From Corynebacterium suranareeae (lineage in GTDB: Bacteria > Actinomycetota > Actinomycetes > Mycobacteriales > Mycobacteriaceae), in the NCBI RefSeq assembly GCF_002355155.1, contig NZ_AP017369.1:3224001-3288000 (forward strand): 64,000 nucleotides of DNA, read 5' to 3'. The translations under genes were made by a program, and so were the position numbers. The notes beneath the pieces were generated by a model. It did no database searches, had not been told where the DNA came from, and worked only from the letters and a program-made list of their open reading frames with translations. Below are positions 1 to 7,689 of this stretch, one piece after another; the first letter of the stretch is position 1, and the number at the start of each line of letters is the position of its first letter.

Positions 1-680
1 TGTTCTTTATGGTGTTGATCATTAAGACGGGCATCGAGATCAACAGAACCCGCAGGCCAAAGGGTTATTGGACACCTAAGAAGGGTGGCAAGAAGATCTC
101 GTTGACGTTGTGGATTCACCTTGTTTTGGATTTGTTGTGGATCATCAACGGTGCGATCTTCATTATTTTGCTGTTTGCTACGGGGCAGTGGATGCGCATT
201 GTTCCAACCAGTTGGGATGTTTTCCCGAACGCCCTTAGCGCTGGGTTGCAGTATGTTTCTTTGGATTGGCCCACTGAGAACGGTTGGGCAAATTACAACA
301 GCTTGCAGGAGCTGACGTATTTCTTCACTGTGTTTATTGCAGCACCGTTGTCGATTGTGTCTGGTTTCCGGATGTCCAGCTACTGGCCCAAGAACAACGC
401 AGCGATGAACAAGTTGATCCCCATTGGTTTTGCGCGCGCGTTGCATATGCCAGTGATGGTGTACTACATCGTGTTTATCTGCATTCACGTGTTCTTGGTT
501 TTCGCGACTGGCGCTCTACGCAATTTCAACCACATGTATGCAGGTCAGGATACTGTCAACTGGGTTGGCTTTGGTTGGTTTGCGGCTTCACTGTTGGTCA
601 TCATCGCCGGACTCGTGGCGTTGCGCCCAACGATCATTGCTCCGGTGGCAAAGATTTTCGGCCAGGTCACGGCCCGTTAA
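1..680 (+). CDS. Cytochrome b561-like membrane protein (5' end outside window)
   Basis: About 225 residues are visible. The reading frame is still open at the left edge: two Phe codons precede the first in-window ATG at position 9, and the true start probably lies upstream. At least four hydrophobic segments are visible (about residues 35-60, 100-120, 140-165 and 185-205), with His residues in or near them (WIHLVLDLLW, ARALHMP, FICIHVFLVF) that could ligate heme b. The layout suits the b-type membrane anchor of a redox enzyme (thiosulfate reductase or formate dehydrogenase cytochrome b family). Such anchors usually pair with a molybdopterin or iron-sulfur subunit, which would be upstream and out of sight. 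A strong hairpin terminator follows, so this is the last gene of its unit. Substrate unknown. Confidence 0.75.
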   Translation, partial: FFMVLIIKTGIEINRTRRPKGYWTPKKGGKKISLTLWIHLVLDLLWIINGAIFIILLFATGQWMRIVPTSWDVFPNALSAGLQYVSLDWPTENGWANYNSLQELTYFFTVFIAAPLSIVSGFRMSSYWPKNNAAMNKLIPIGFARALHMPVMVYYIVFICIHVFLVFATGALRNFNHMYAGQDTVNWVGFGWFAASLLVIIAGLVALRPTIIAPVAKIFGQVTAR

Positions 681-692
681 ACGAGATCCCCT

Positions 693-727
693 AAGGCTCT
701 TCAGATGTAATTCTGAAGGGCCTTTTT
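693..727 (+). terminator. Rho-independent terminator after the cytochrome b561-like gene
   Basis: A 13-base stem (AAGGCTCTTCAGA) pairs with TCTGAAGGGCCTT with one wobble across a 6-base loop, and is followed by a T run. It lies 12 bases after the stop codon at 680. Confidence 0.85.
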
Positions 728-805
728 AGCCAGGATTGAATGCACGAACTCCACACTTCGAGCTAGAGAACTCGCCGCCATCACATGCACCAAGCAAGTG
801 AAAGA

Positions 806-1077
806 ATATGCAAAAATTCGTTCGATTCCTGCGGTATGACCACATGTTTGTGGTGGATTTTTGCGTCAAAGTGAGGGAATGGTGCAAAAATTCGTTCGAT
901 TTAGGGCTTCACTCATGCTAGGTGGTCTGATCCTTGATCAGCTAACTTCCAGGTTTCACATCTGTCCCACTAGCCTCAAAATGAACACCCTCTAGAAGCG
1001 CTTTTAAGAGCCTAAACAGCCCTCGCCCACACTCTGGTCCATCTGGGAAATCTCGACGCCTTAAATCCCCAATTCTC
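806..1077 (+). repeat. Intergenic repeat A, copy A1
   Basis: This copy fills most of the 681-1060 gap and runs a few bases into the 3' end of the ABC gene. It contains an internal direct repeat (GCAAAAATTCGTTCGAT at 810 and again at 884). It then has the family core: TTGATCAGC, CAGGTTTCAC at about 950, a CTAGAAGCGCTTTTAAGAG segment near 991, and a CATCTGGGAAA...CCTTAAATC tail near 1039-1066. The same blocks occur in order at 22327-22575, 5868-6062 and 59188-59465, and reversed at 34188-34352. No protein is predicted in it. Confidence 0.7.
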
Positions 1078-2089
1078 GAACCTTTGAATATTCAGCTACT
1101 TCTGTCACGAAGGTTTCGTCATGGCAGGTCAGGATCAGCGCTCCCCCATTACCTAAGAAATCAGCAAAGCGCTGGTGGATGGCGTTTCGGCCACCGATAT
1201 CAAGGCCAACGTCGGGTTCATCGGCAAGCAACACCTCCGGGTTACTCCCCAGAGCTGCATCGCATTGGGCAAGGCGGAGTTCACGTTGCGATAAATCCAG
1301 CGGGTGTTCTTCACTTTCACTTCCCGGTACCCACTGCGCCACGGTTGCATCAATCACCTGGTCGGCCGCATTTTGCAACATCAATTCGGTGCCGGGTTCA
1401 TTGGCTAGGCTTCGCAGAAGTGTGGATTTTCCAGAGCCGTTGGGGCCTTTCAGCCACAGCACTTGACCTGTACAGACAGTGATATCCAAGGGACCGATTT
1501 GAAATTGTGGTTGGGGTTCGTTGAATTGCCACCAGCGTCGGCGCTGTTGTCCGCGGGTTCCTGTGATTGCTGAAAACGTTCGCGAAGTGCCGGAAAATTC
1601 CACGCGCCCCGGCAAGGATAGCTCCTCCAAATCCCCTAAATACACAGTCGGCGCATCCAGCCATGGTTTGTGCGCAGCAACAATGACATCGCCCTCATAT
1701 GATTCCAACATTGTGATGAGTTGGGCTCGCGAGGAGGTATCAAGACCGGAGAAGGGGTCGTCGAGAAGCATCGTTGGAGCCTCTAAAATGGCGACGGTGC
1801 CGATCGCCAGCCGCCGTGTTTGCCCGCCGGATAGTTGCGTGGGCGCGCGGTCGAGCAGGCGTTCCAGGCCGAGCCCGATTTTTCGGACCCGTTCCCACAT
1901 CTGCGCAGGTGCGATGCCGCGTTGTTCCAGCCCGAAAGCCAGTTCTTCGGCGACGGTCGCGCGAAGGTAGGTGATGTGCGCGCGTGGATCGGCAGTCAGC
2001 ATCACTGCGCCGGGCGTTTCCCGATAGCGTTTTTCCAGTTCGCGCGTGAGCCCGGAGCCGGATGGGCCGACGATTTGCGTTAGAGCCAC
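1061..2089 (-). CDS. ECF transporter energizing subunit: two fused ABC ATPase domains, one degenerate
   Basis: A protein of about 342 residues carries two ABC ATPase halves on one chain, as in YkoD/CbiO-type fused ATPases of energy-coupling-factor vitamin importers. I chose GTG 2089: it is preceded by a GGGGTGG ribosome site and puts the first P-loop at residue 7; the longer frame begins with TTG at 2131. Half 1 has GPSGSGLT where GxxGxGKS/T is expected (Lys replaced by Leu), a good LSGGQ signature and LLDDP for Walker B. Half 2 has a perfect GPNGSGKST and LLADEP, but LDLSQRE in place of the signature. Only the site made from the half 2 P-loop and the half 1 LSGGQ should therefore hydrolyse ATP (inference). 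It overlaps the T-subunit gene by 10 bases and is last in the operon. Confidence 0.85.
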   Translation of the reverse strand: MALTQIVGPSGSGLTRELEKRYRETPGAVMLTADPRAHITYLRATVAEELAFGLEQRGIAPAQMWERVRKIGLGLERLLDRAPTQLSGGQTRRLAIGTVAILEAPTMLLDDPFSGLDTSSRAQLITMLESYEGDVIVAAHKPWLDAPTVYLGDLEELSLPGRVEFSGTSRTFSAITGTRGQQRRRWWQFNEPQPQFQIGPLDITVCTGQVLWLKGPNGSGKSTLLRSLANEPGTELMLQNAADQVIDATVAQWVPGSESEEHPLDLSQRELRLAQCDAALGSNPEVLLADEPDVGLDIGGRNAIHQRFADFLGNGGALILTCHDETFVTEVAEYSKVRELGI

Positions 2090-2724
2090 CAGGCCACCCC
2101 AATCGCTAAAAGGGGCAGCAACCAGCGACAATGCTTTTCGACGCGCCCCTCCACCACCTCAACCAACACCGTCCGCGGCCCCGGCTTGTCCAGCCCTGCA
2201 ACCTCCAAAGGAATCGCACGTGCGGCACCGGCACTAAGTAAATGTGTGATCAGTGGCAAACCCACATACTTTACCGCGCGCACGGGACCTTTGATGCTGC
2301 GCCCGCGCAAAGCGTTGGCATCGCGGACCATCGCCAAGGTCTGTTTGCCCTGCGGAATCATCTGCAATGCAGAGCCGACGATATAGGCAAGCTTGGGCCA
2401 GCGATACAGGGATTTCACCAGCTCAGGAATAGTAATCGCTGTTGCCGCAAGGAGGAAAATGGACATCAATGCACTAAAACGAGCCGTCAAGGTAAGAGCA
2501 ATCAACCAGCCGTCGGAAGAATACGGCATGTGAATCAGCGCCATCGATGCCAGCACGGGAATAGACAACAATGCCGTTGAAGCCAACACAGATACATTGC
2601 GCACCCGAATCATCGCTATGACCTGTGCGATGATCACCACAGCCAGACTTAAGCCAAGCCGATTAACACCCAGCACCACAATCCACATGCTGAATGCGCC
2701 AATGATCCATGTCAACGGATTCAT
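2080..2724 (-). CDS. ECF transporter T subunit (transmembrane coupling protein)
   Basis: This 214-residue protein has about five hydrophobic helices and the conserved cytoplasmic stretch of EcfT/CbiQ/YkoC proteins (MVRDANALRGRSIKGP, an Ala-Arg-Gly type coupling motif at about residues 130-145). EcfT proteins link the substrate-binding S subunit to the ATPases in the membrane. The ATG at 2724 lies 3 bases after the stop of the S-subunit gene, and its 3' end overlaps the ATPase gene, so the three are one transcriptional and probably translationally coupled unit. The family assignment is firm. The vitamin or metal transported cannot be read from this subunit. Confidence 0.85.
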   Translation of the reverse strand: MNPLTWIIGAFSMWIVVLGVNRLGLSLAVVIIAQVIAMIRVRNVSVLASTALLSIPVLASMALIHMPYSSDGWLIALTLTARFSALMSIFLLAATAITIPELVKSLYRWPKLAYIVGSALQMIPQGKQTLAMVRDANALRGRSIKGPVRAVKYVGLPLITHLLSAGAARAIPLEVAGLDKPGPRTVLVEVVEGRVEKHCRWLLPLLAIGVAWWL

Positions 2725-2727
2725 GTT

Positions 2728-3480
2728 TTAGGCCGTTGCCTCCGAAATCCCCTTTGGAGCCAATGCCCTGGTCGTGCGCTTAGGCAACGACTTCACCACC
2801 ACAAAAACAATGACCATGACAATTGCCTTATCCAAAGGATCTGAAATAAACGACTGCCAGGTTACCGATGCGAGCAAAGAATTACCCATCTCACGGAAGA
2901 GACTGACCACCGCGCCAGTTCCCACACCTGCGGTTCCGCCATACACAAACGCCGCAACCGGAGCAGCCACCGCACCTGTGATCAAACCAATAACAGCACC
3001 GGAGATGATGGTGATAAAGATGTTTTTAAACGCACCCTTTTTAATCACCATGCCGGTCAACCAACCAGTCAGCGCGGAACCTGCAGCAAACGGCAACGCC
3101 AGCGGATTGAACAACGCCCACACCACAGAACTCAACGCACCTGTTGCCAAACCAGCACTAGGACCAGCCAAAGCTGCCACCAACACGGTACCCACCGCAT
3201 CCAAGTACAACGGAATGACAAAAGAACCAGTGACCTGGCCCAACAAAATATTAAGCACCAAAGCCACCGGAATAATCGCAATGGTCCTGGCTGGAAGCGT
3301 AGGTAACACACCAACCAACAATGCGATTGTGCCGGCAACATAACCCACCAGCGTGATCAAAGCTTCAGTGGAACCACCCACTGATTCCCAATCAGTAGGC
3401 CTAACCAACACCAAATACAGCCAGGTTGCAGCAATAAGAACAGCACCTACTACAACCGATATTTGAGACAAGCGTGACAT
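2728..3480 (-). CDS. ECF transporter S subunit, substrate unknown
   Basis: This highly hydrophobic 250-residue protein has six or more membrane segments. The IPLYLDAVGTVLVAALAGP stretch (about residues 85-105) followed by Gly/Asn-rich helices is typical of substrate-binding S components of ECF importers. I chose ATG 3480, with GGGG six bases upstream, over the TTG four codons earlier (3492). It is the first gene of the S-T-A operon. The dedicated T and fused A genes next door make this a group I type system. The arrangement resembles the YkoEDC class, associated with thiamin precursors, but no thi-box or other riboswitch is recognisable in the 150 bases upstream, so the ligand is left open. 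Confidence 0.8.
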   Translation of the reverse strand: MSRLSQISVVVGAVLIAATWLYLVLVRPTDWESVGGSTEALITLVGYVAGTIALLVGVLPTLPARTIAIIPVALVLNILLGQVTGSFVIPLYLDAVGTVLVAALAGPSAGLATGALSSVVWALFNPLALPFAAGSALTGWLTGMVIKKGAFKNIFITIISGAVIGLITGAVAAPVAAFVYGGTAGVGTGAVVSLFREMGNSLLASVTWQSFISDPLDKAIVMVIVFVVVKSLPKRTTRALAPKGISEATA

Positions 3481-3633
3481 AGTAATCCCCAAGAAAATCG
3501 TGGAACGCGAAAATAAGCCCAGTACTATGTCACCTCGTACCGGCGGAAACGATTTGAAAGTATATCGGACTCACGGACAATTCTTTGCATGGAGAGAGCA
3601 CTTGATTGGGGGTTTGCGTCGATAAGCGTGCTT

Positions 3634-4452
3634 TTACCTCAGCCCAAACCCGGCGCGCTCAAGCACGCGCCTAAGGAACTGCCTGTTGGTTTTTGTAATG
3701 CTTTTCGATGCCGCCCTATGCGCCGTCTGCTTCGACCAGAGCTGGTGCTGGCCGTAGCGAGAATAGTAGGTGTCGAGGGCGTGGTCGTAGGAATCGATAA
3801 GTTCGAGGCTTTTCTCGGTGTAGGTATCCCAGTGAACAATGGCTTCTTGTGGCAGTCGAGGTTTAATTCCGGCAGGTTCAGACGGGTCCGCGTGCCCAAT
3901 TTCCAGGCCCACGACAGGCACGATCTCAGGTGGAAGGCCAAGCAATTTCTGCACGGCTTCCGCATCGTTGCGCACAGATCCTAAATATAAAGTTCCCAAT
4001 CCAAGTGACTCCGCAGCAATTGCAGCGTTTTGAGCTGCGATTCCGGCATCAAGGAAACCCAACGCGGCCTCATCTAAATAATTAAGAGCACCTGTTGGGA
4101 GATCTTCTCTGGCTGCCACTGCACTGGTTCGGGAATAGTCAATCAGCCAAATCAGAATCGCTGGGACCTGCTCAACGTGGTCAAACATCTGTCGAGTGAT
4201 CTTGGCAAGTGCTTTCTTAGACTCAGGATCTTTGACCACGATGACTGAAATAATCTGCTTATTGGAGGAGGTTCCAGCTGATTGTGCTGCGGAAATGATG
4301 GTGCGGATGGTGTCATCATCAACCGGTTTATCCAGCCACCTGCGCACCGAGCGGTGTTGGTGGATAACATCGAGGGTTTCATTCCACTGCGGCGGTGTCC
4401 ATGTTGCGGGTTGTCCGTAGCGAGCTGCTAAAAGTTCTTCAGGTGTGGGCAT
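3634..4452 (-). CDS. NAD(P)H-dependent flavin nitroreductase family protein
   Basis: A 272-residue member of the NfsA/FRP-like nitroreductase family. The N-terminal HQHRSVRRWLDKPVDDDTI segment (about residues 31-49) is the family FMN-phosphate-binding Arg-Ser-x-Arg motif. SAGTSSNKQ follows near residue 60, and GLGTLYLGSVRND and PVVGLEIGHAD (about 150-185) are the C-terminal FMN and dimer contacts. Such enzymes use FMN to reduce quinones, nitro compounds or free flavin with NADPH; the natural substrate is unknown. A ribosome site (AAAGAAAG) precedes ATG 4452. It has no partner in an operon: the ECF genes downstream start separately and palindromic repeats lie upstream. Confidence 0.85.
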   Translation of the reverse strand: MPTPEELLAARYGQPATWTPPQWNETLDVIHQHRSVRRWLDKPVDDDTIRTIISAAQSAGTSSNKQIISVIVVKDPESKKALAKITRQMFDHVEQVPAILIWLIDYSRTSAVAAREDLPTGALNYLDEAALGFLDAGIAAQNAAIAAESLGLGTLYLGSVRNDAEAVQKLLGLPPEIVPVVGLEIGHADPSEPAGIKPRLPQEAIVHWDTYTEKSLELIDSYDHALDTYYSRYGQHQLWSKQTAHRAASKSITKTNRQFLRRVLERAGFGLR

Positions 4453-4567
4453 GTGTTCTTTCTTTGGCTGTTGACTTTGGTTTTAGGTGGTTTTAGATGC
4501 GCCCTAAGGTCTTTCGCGCTGGTGTGAGTAGGGTTTTCGGATGCTATTGAGGGGTCGACTCCGCAAT

Positions 4568-4698
4568 ACCAAACATACGTGCCAAGATTTCGAGTTTTTG
4601 AGGATTCTTGGCACGCCAGTCCGGTTTTGAGATCCGCAAACCAAACATACATGCCAAAATTTTGGGTTTTCGGGATTTCTTGGCATGCCAGTTTGGTT
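4568..4698. repeat. Paired palindromic repeat C, copy C1
   Basis: Two hairpins of 59 bases each occur in tandem: 4568-4626 and 4640-4698. Each opens with ACCAAACATAC and closes with a CCAGTYYGGTTT-type arm. The inner stems are CGTGCCAAGA with TCTTGGCACG (unit 1) and CATGCCAAAA with TTTCTTGGCATG (unit 2). The same architecture recurs at 39818-39947 with different inner stem bases and at 52164-52221 as a single unit. Overlapping reading frames here are by-products of the palindromes. Confidence 0.85.
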
Positions 4699-4719
4699 TC
4701 GCTTGCGTCCCGTCAAAAT

Positions 4720-4836
4720 TTGACCAGAGGTGCGAAAAAAGTATGCCCCTAAAATCGCTTCTAAGAGCCTATTTAACACCAAGTGATACAAATACCCATC
4801 TGAAAAATTCAGTCGCTTAAACGGCGCGTATGGGGC
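4720..4836 (+). repeat. Intergenic repeat A, 3' module only (copy A6)
   Basis: It follows repeat C1 directly. It contains CCCTAAAATCGCTTCTAAGAG near 4745 and a CAGTCGCTTAAACGGCG tail near 4810-4827, matching the 3' half of the longer A copies. The C-then-A order is the same as at 39818-40080 and, reversed, at 52018-52221. It ends about 20 bases from the nucleoside hydrolase stop codon. Confidence 0.6.
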
Positions 4837-4854
4837 GATAGTTAAAACCCGGGC

Positions 4855-5763
4855 TCACAATCGAACAGCTCTAAGAAGTTCTGCATGCGCAGCCTCGATA
4901 TCTACCGAATCTACAAGGAATGCATTTGCCGGCTTGCCCCAATGTCCACGAATATCCGCAACGGTTGTGCCACGCATCAAGGGCGAATCAGCTTCCACAT
5001 CCACGGTCGCTTCCCGGCCTGAAAATGGGATCGTATCCAAGGCAATCATGCAGGTTAGAAGATCATGGATTTGAGCGAGGTAGCCTTCGCCCTGCGCTTC
5101 GTGGAATTCAAAGTAAAAGCGCAACATCTCAGGTAAATGCTCTGCGATAGGTTGGCCGCCAAGCGTGTTGATAAGTGCAGAAAGGCCATCCGGGTTGAGC
5201 GTAAACTGCTCGGTCACGCCCAAGGAACACACCGTAATGGGCTTTTGGGCTGCCGCGAATGCTTCTTTAGCCCCATGTGGATCAACCCAAGTATTCCATT
5301 CTGCCGTTGGAGTGGTGTTGCCCGGATAAAGGTAGGTGCCGCCCATCAGCGTGACGTTTTCCACTGGTCCAAATTCCGCGAGGTTGGTGGCAGGGCCGGT
5401 GACAATCAGCTTAGTTTCTGGGTTGCTGAGGTGTTCTTTCCACAGCTGCTTCCAGTCACCCTGGGGAATTTCGACGTGACCTGGGTTTATATAACCAAGG
5501 CCATGGTCGCCGTGTGTTTCGGGAGTAGTCACTAGCGGCACGCGCTTTGGTTCAGGTTCCCCTGCGAGGACCGGAATGTCAGTCAATCCACACTGATCCA
5601 ACACCCACCTGGTATTGATGGCGGTTTGTTTCACATCAACATTTCCTGCGGTGGTCGTTGCTCCAAAAAGTTGGATTTCACCACGTTCATGCAAAGCAGC
5701 CAGGTAGATCAGGGCGAGGGCGTCGTCGATGCCGGTGTCGCAGTCGATGAGAACAGGAATCAT
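4855..5763 (-). CDS. iunH: Inosine-uridine preferring nucleoside hydrolase family protein
   Basis: A 302-residue protein. Its N-terminal DCDTGIDDALAL (residues 8-19) is the calcium-binding DxDxxxDD signature of ribonucleoside hydrolases, in which an Asp activates the attacking water. TGPATNLAE (about 122), the AEWNTWVDP loop (about 155) and an IHDLLT segment (about 235) carrying the usual active-site His complete the family pattern. These enzymes cleave the N-glycosidic bond of purine or pyrimidine ribosides to give base plus ribose; exact preference (uridine or inosine) cannot be deduced. It is a single-gene unit on the minus strand with repeat elements on both sides. In the 5764-5867 gap nothing else is recognised. 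Confidence 0.88.
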   Translation of the reverse strand: MIPVLIDCDTGIDDALALIYLAALHERGEIQLFGATTTAGNVDVKQTAINTRWVLDQCGLTDIPVLAGEPEPKRVPLVTTPETHGDHGLGYINPGHVEIPQGDWKQLWKEHLSNPETKLIVTGPATNLAEFGPVENVTLMGGTYLYPGNTTPTAEWNTWVDPHGAKEAFAAAQKPITVCSLGVTEQFTLNPDGLSALINTLGGQPIAEHLPEMLRFYFEFHEAQGEGYLAQIHDLLTCMIALDTIPFSGREATVDVEADSPLMRGTTVADIRGHWGKPANAFLVDSVDIEAAHAELLRAVRL

Positions 5764-5867
5764 GTCTCACGAGCTTAGCGTTTTCTGGTTTTGGGGTTGG
5801 GTTCTAGTTGGGGTCTAGTGCTGGATAGGCTCCTTGGTGGGCTAACTGCCATAGCAGCCCATAAGGG

Positions 5868-6062
5868 GGAAAGAATGTGCGAAAATCCGTCTCTAACAAG
5901 GGGGGAAACCAGGGACGAGAAGCTGATCAGCAACCTTTCAGGTTTCACTTCTGCCCCACTGACCGCAATATGGGCACCCCTTAGATTCGTCCCTAAGCGC
6001 CCGAACGAGCCCCTTTTATCTTAGAGCCATACTGGGAACCCAGCCCCTTAAATCGCCTTCCA
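5868..6062 (+). repeat. Intergenic repeat A, copy A3
   Basis: It contains GTGCGAAAATCCG near 5876, GATCAGCAACCTTTCAGGTTT near 5923, ACCCCTTAGATTCGTCCCTAAGCGCC near 5976, and the CCCCTTAAATCGCCTTCCAC tail near 6044. All are shared in order with copy A4 at 59188. The 6063-6522 stretch after it is AT-rich and holds no convincing gene. Confidence 0.65.
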
Positions 6063-6522
6063 CCCCTGATATGTAAGCCTCAAAGCCCTAATTCAACGAG
6101 ACTTCATCGATATCGCTTGAGCCGAATTACCAGAAAGGAGATGCAACTCTACCTGCTTTGCGACTCAAGAATTACCATTTAATACACTGCTATCCATCAA
6201 ACCAAGCTCATCACAGCCTTGCTTCGCAAACTCAGGATTTCCGAAAATACGAGCAACGGGAACAACTCCAACTACTGATTAGCGTTCTCATCTGTATCCC
6301 CTGCGCAGGATTAATCTCAGCACCATGAGAACTATCGGTGTCTTTCACCGTCACATGTACCCTTGTACCGGTAAAAAGTACAGTAAAGAAACCCGACACA
6401 TAACGCCAAAGGTTTTCTTTAGCCCCAACCCTGACTTTACAGCCCCAGAGACACCCACTACTTTCATGCGAAAACCACCCTGCACACAGCAAGGTGGTTT
6501 CAGCGAGAAGTGCACAAGGCAC

Positions 6523-6693
6523 TTAACTTAAGGGTGTACTGCACTGGTGAAAATCCTCAATCGTCTGTAACGACGATGATCTTCCAACCACAACCCATCC
6601 CTCATCCAACTCACTCACATTACCAACAATTGTCGTCAGTTGATGAGCTTGAGCATCTTTTCCGCTCACCCAAGCACCGACAATGAGCTCAAA
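6523..6693 (-). pseudogene. Possible 3' remnant of a decayed gene
   Basis: An open frame of 56 residues without a usable start codon reads like real protein (ELIVGAWVSGKDAQAHQL, then an EGWVVVGRSSSLQTIEDF stretch) and ends at a TAA at 6523. A stop (TGA, 6694-6696) closes it upstream. It lies just downstream of, and on the same strand as, the membrane protein gene 6712-7149, so it may be the end of a third gene of that unit that lost its start. A weaker protein-like stretch (GTRVHVTVKDTDSSHG) continues in another frame around 6325-6410. I recognise no family. Confidence 0.35.
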
Positions 6694-6711
6694 TCATCGA
6701 ATACTTCTTAA

Positions 6712-7149
6712 TCAATCTTCTTGTCTTTTTATGGCGAAATGGAGAGCTAGTGTTCGTCTTAACGAATAGGAAAAACCTGACACAATCATCCCCAGACCTA
6801 AAAGAAGGAACAAATTGAGGAAAATATATGATCCATCAAGAAATGATCCGAAGTAGAAAAACACGAGCAGACCTGACCCTATGTAGCAAAAATCTACCCA
6901 GCGCACGCGAAGAGGAACAAATAATAGCGGGATACCGGCTATGAGACCGCTGAAACCAGCTATATTCAAGAATACTCCAAGTCGATGTAAATTGGAGAGA
7001 ATTTCCGGATTGCTAAGCTCAAGAACTAGTCCCACAACAAAGCTGGCAAACTCCAACAGTGGTAAATTCCACCATTTCACTCGATAAAGCTTGCTGTTTA
7101 TAGTGACTGGATTTGCGTCATTGTGTTTCTCATATGAGTTTAAGAACAA
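6712..7149 (-). CDS. Small four-helix membrane protein of unknown function
   Basis: This 145-residue protein has about four hydrophobic helices (around residues 28-46, 60-80, 86-104 and 108-127), a polar N-terminus and a basic C-terminus (IKRQED). The start is a TTG at 7149, chosen because AAAGAGGG lies at correct spacing before it and no in-frame ATG is near. The stop codon of the 43-codon secreted-peptide gene is only 12 bases upstream, so the two are probably cotranscribed. Base composition is more AT-rich than in the neighbours. No family is recognised. A role as partner or protector for the small peptide is only a guess from position. Confidence 0.55.
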   Translation of the reverse strand: MFLNSYEKHNDANPVTINSKLYRVKWWNLPLLEFASFVVGLVLELSNPEILSNLHRLGVFLNIAGFSGLIAGIPLLFVPLRVRWVDFCYIGSGLLVFFYFGSFLDGSYIFLNLFLLLGLGMIVSGFSYSLRRTLALHFAIKRQED

Positions 7150-7161
7150 AGATCCCTCTTT

Positions 7162-7293
7162 TCATTTAGTGCTGAGCTGCTGCTCAGGTGTGACCACCTG
7201 AAGCGCTTGCCCCTGTGCCACAGGCGCTATACCACCTGTGACAAGAAGTGCTGCAGCAATGATGCCTGCAGCCTTGGAAAAAGTTTCATTCAC
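7162..7293 (-). CDS. 43-residue predicted secreted peptide
   Basis: A GTG start at 7293 with GAAAGGG just upstream opens a 43-codon frame ending at TGA 7162. Residues 1-30 look like a signal peptide: a Lys at residue 7, the hydrophobic core AAGIIAAALLVTGGIAPVA, then AQGQA as a plausible signal peptidase site. Only about 12-15 residues would remain after cleavage (LQVVTPEQQLSTK). The next gene, a TTG-started membrane protein, begins 12 bases later. It could be an intact small peptide (signal, bacteriocin-like or regulatory) or the stub of a longer secreted protein cut short by mutation. The sequence alone does not decide between these. Confidence 0.5.
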   Translation of the reverse strand: MNETFSKAAGIIAAALLVTGGIAPVAQGQALQVVTPEQQLSTK

Positions 7294-7620
7294 ATGACCC
7301 TTTCGTTACTAGTTGATGTGAACAAACTGACCCTAACCCGAAAAAATCATAAGTTCTGTGAATAAAACCGGTATTCATGTATTTCCACCCCCGTTATAGT
7401 CATGGCAAACATCACATAAAAAAGGTAACTTTTGGCCACTGACTTTTGTGCCTATTCAGGGTATTTAATCAACTCCGTGAGCCAGCTCCACAAAGCACCT
7501 GAAACATGAGGTAATCAAGGTTTTATTGTTCAAGCAGTTCACAAAAAGACCTCTCACGGTGGACGCGATTAGAACAAACTCACTCCAGCATCATCCGCAA
7601 AATCAGACCGCCCCTTTTAA

Positions 7621-7653
7621 TGTGATATCACTTTCTGTTAAACTGATATCACA
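7621..7653. promoter_or_regulatory. Inverted TGATATCA operator upstream of the SPFH operon
   Basis: TGTGATATCA (7621-7630) and TGATATCACA (7644-7653) form an inverted pair, and each half contains the palindrome TGATATCA. They lie 37-69 bases before the SPFH start, in the promoter zone. The operon encodes a ribbon-helix-helix protein, a class that often binds paired short palindromes near its own promoter, so autoregulation is likely but inferred. Confidence 0.65.
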
Positions 7654-7689
7654 TTCTTTTCAGCCCCCACACTTAAAAGGAGCACCACC

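Noticed and set aside
806-901. CRISPR-like repetition (GCAAAAATTCGTTCGAT twice)
   Set aside because: Only two copies 74 bases apart, no regular array and no cas genes; it is part of repeat A1.
3481-3633. Possible TPP or other riboswitch before the ECF operon
   Set aside because: I could not find the conserved thi-box words (CUGAGA or ACCUGAUC type) or another known aptamer core in the leader.
4428-4820. Several overlapping open frames of 70-95 codons on both strands
   Set aside because: They are produced by the C1 palindromes: the same peptide-like strings (PNIHAKILGF and mirrored versions) arise in both strands. No ribosome sites.
5791-6024. 77-codon plus-strand frame
   Set aside because: It lies in repeat A3, and equivalent frames in other A copies are broken.
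6474-6502. Terminator hairpin AAACCACC...GGTGGTTT
   Set aside because: The 8-base stem is real, but a 13-base loop and no T run on either strand leave its role uncertain.
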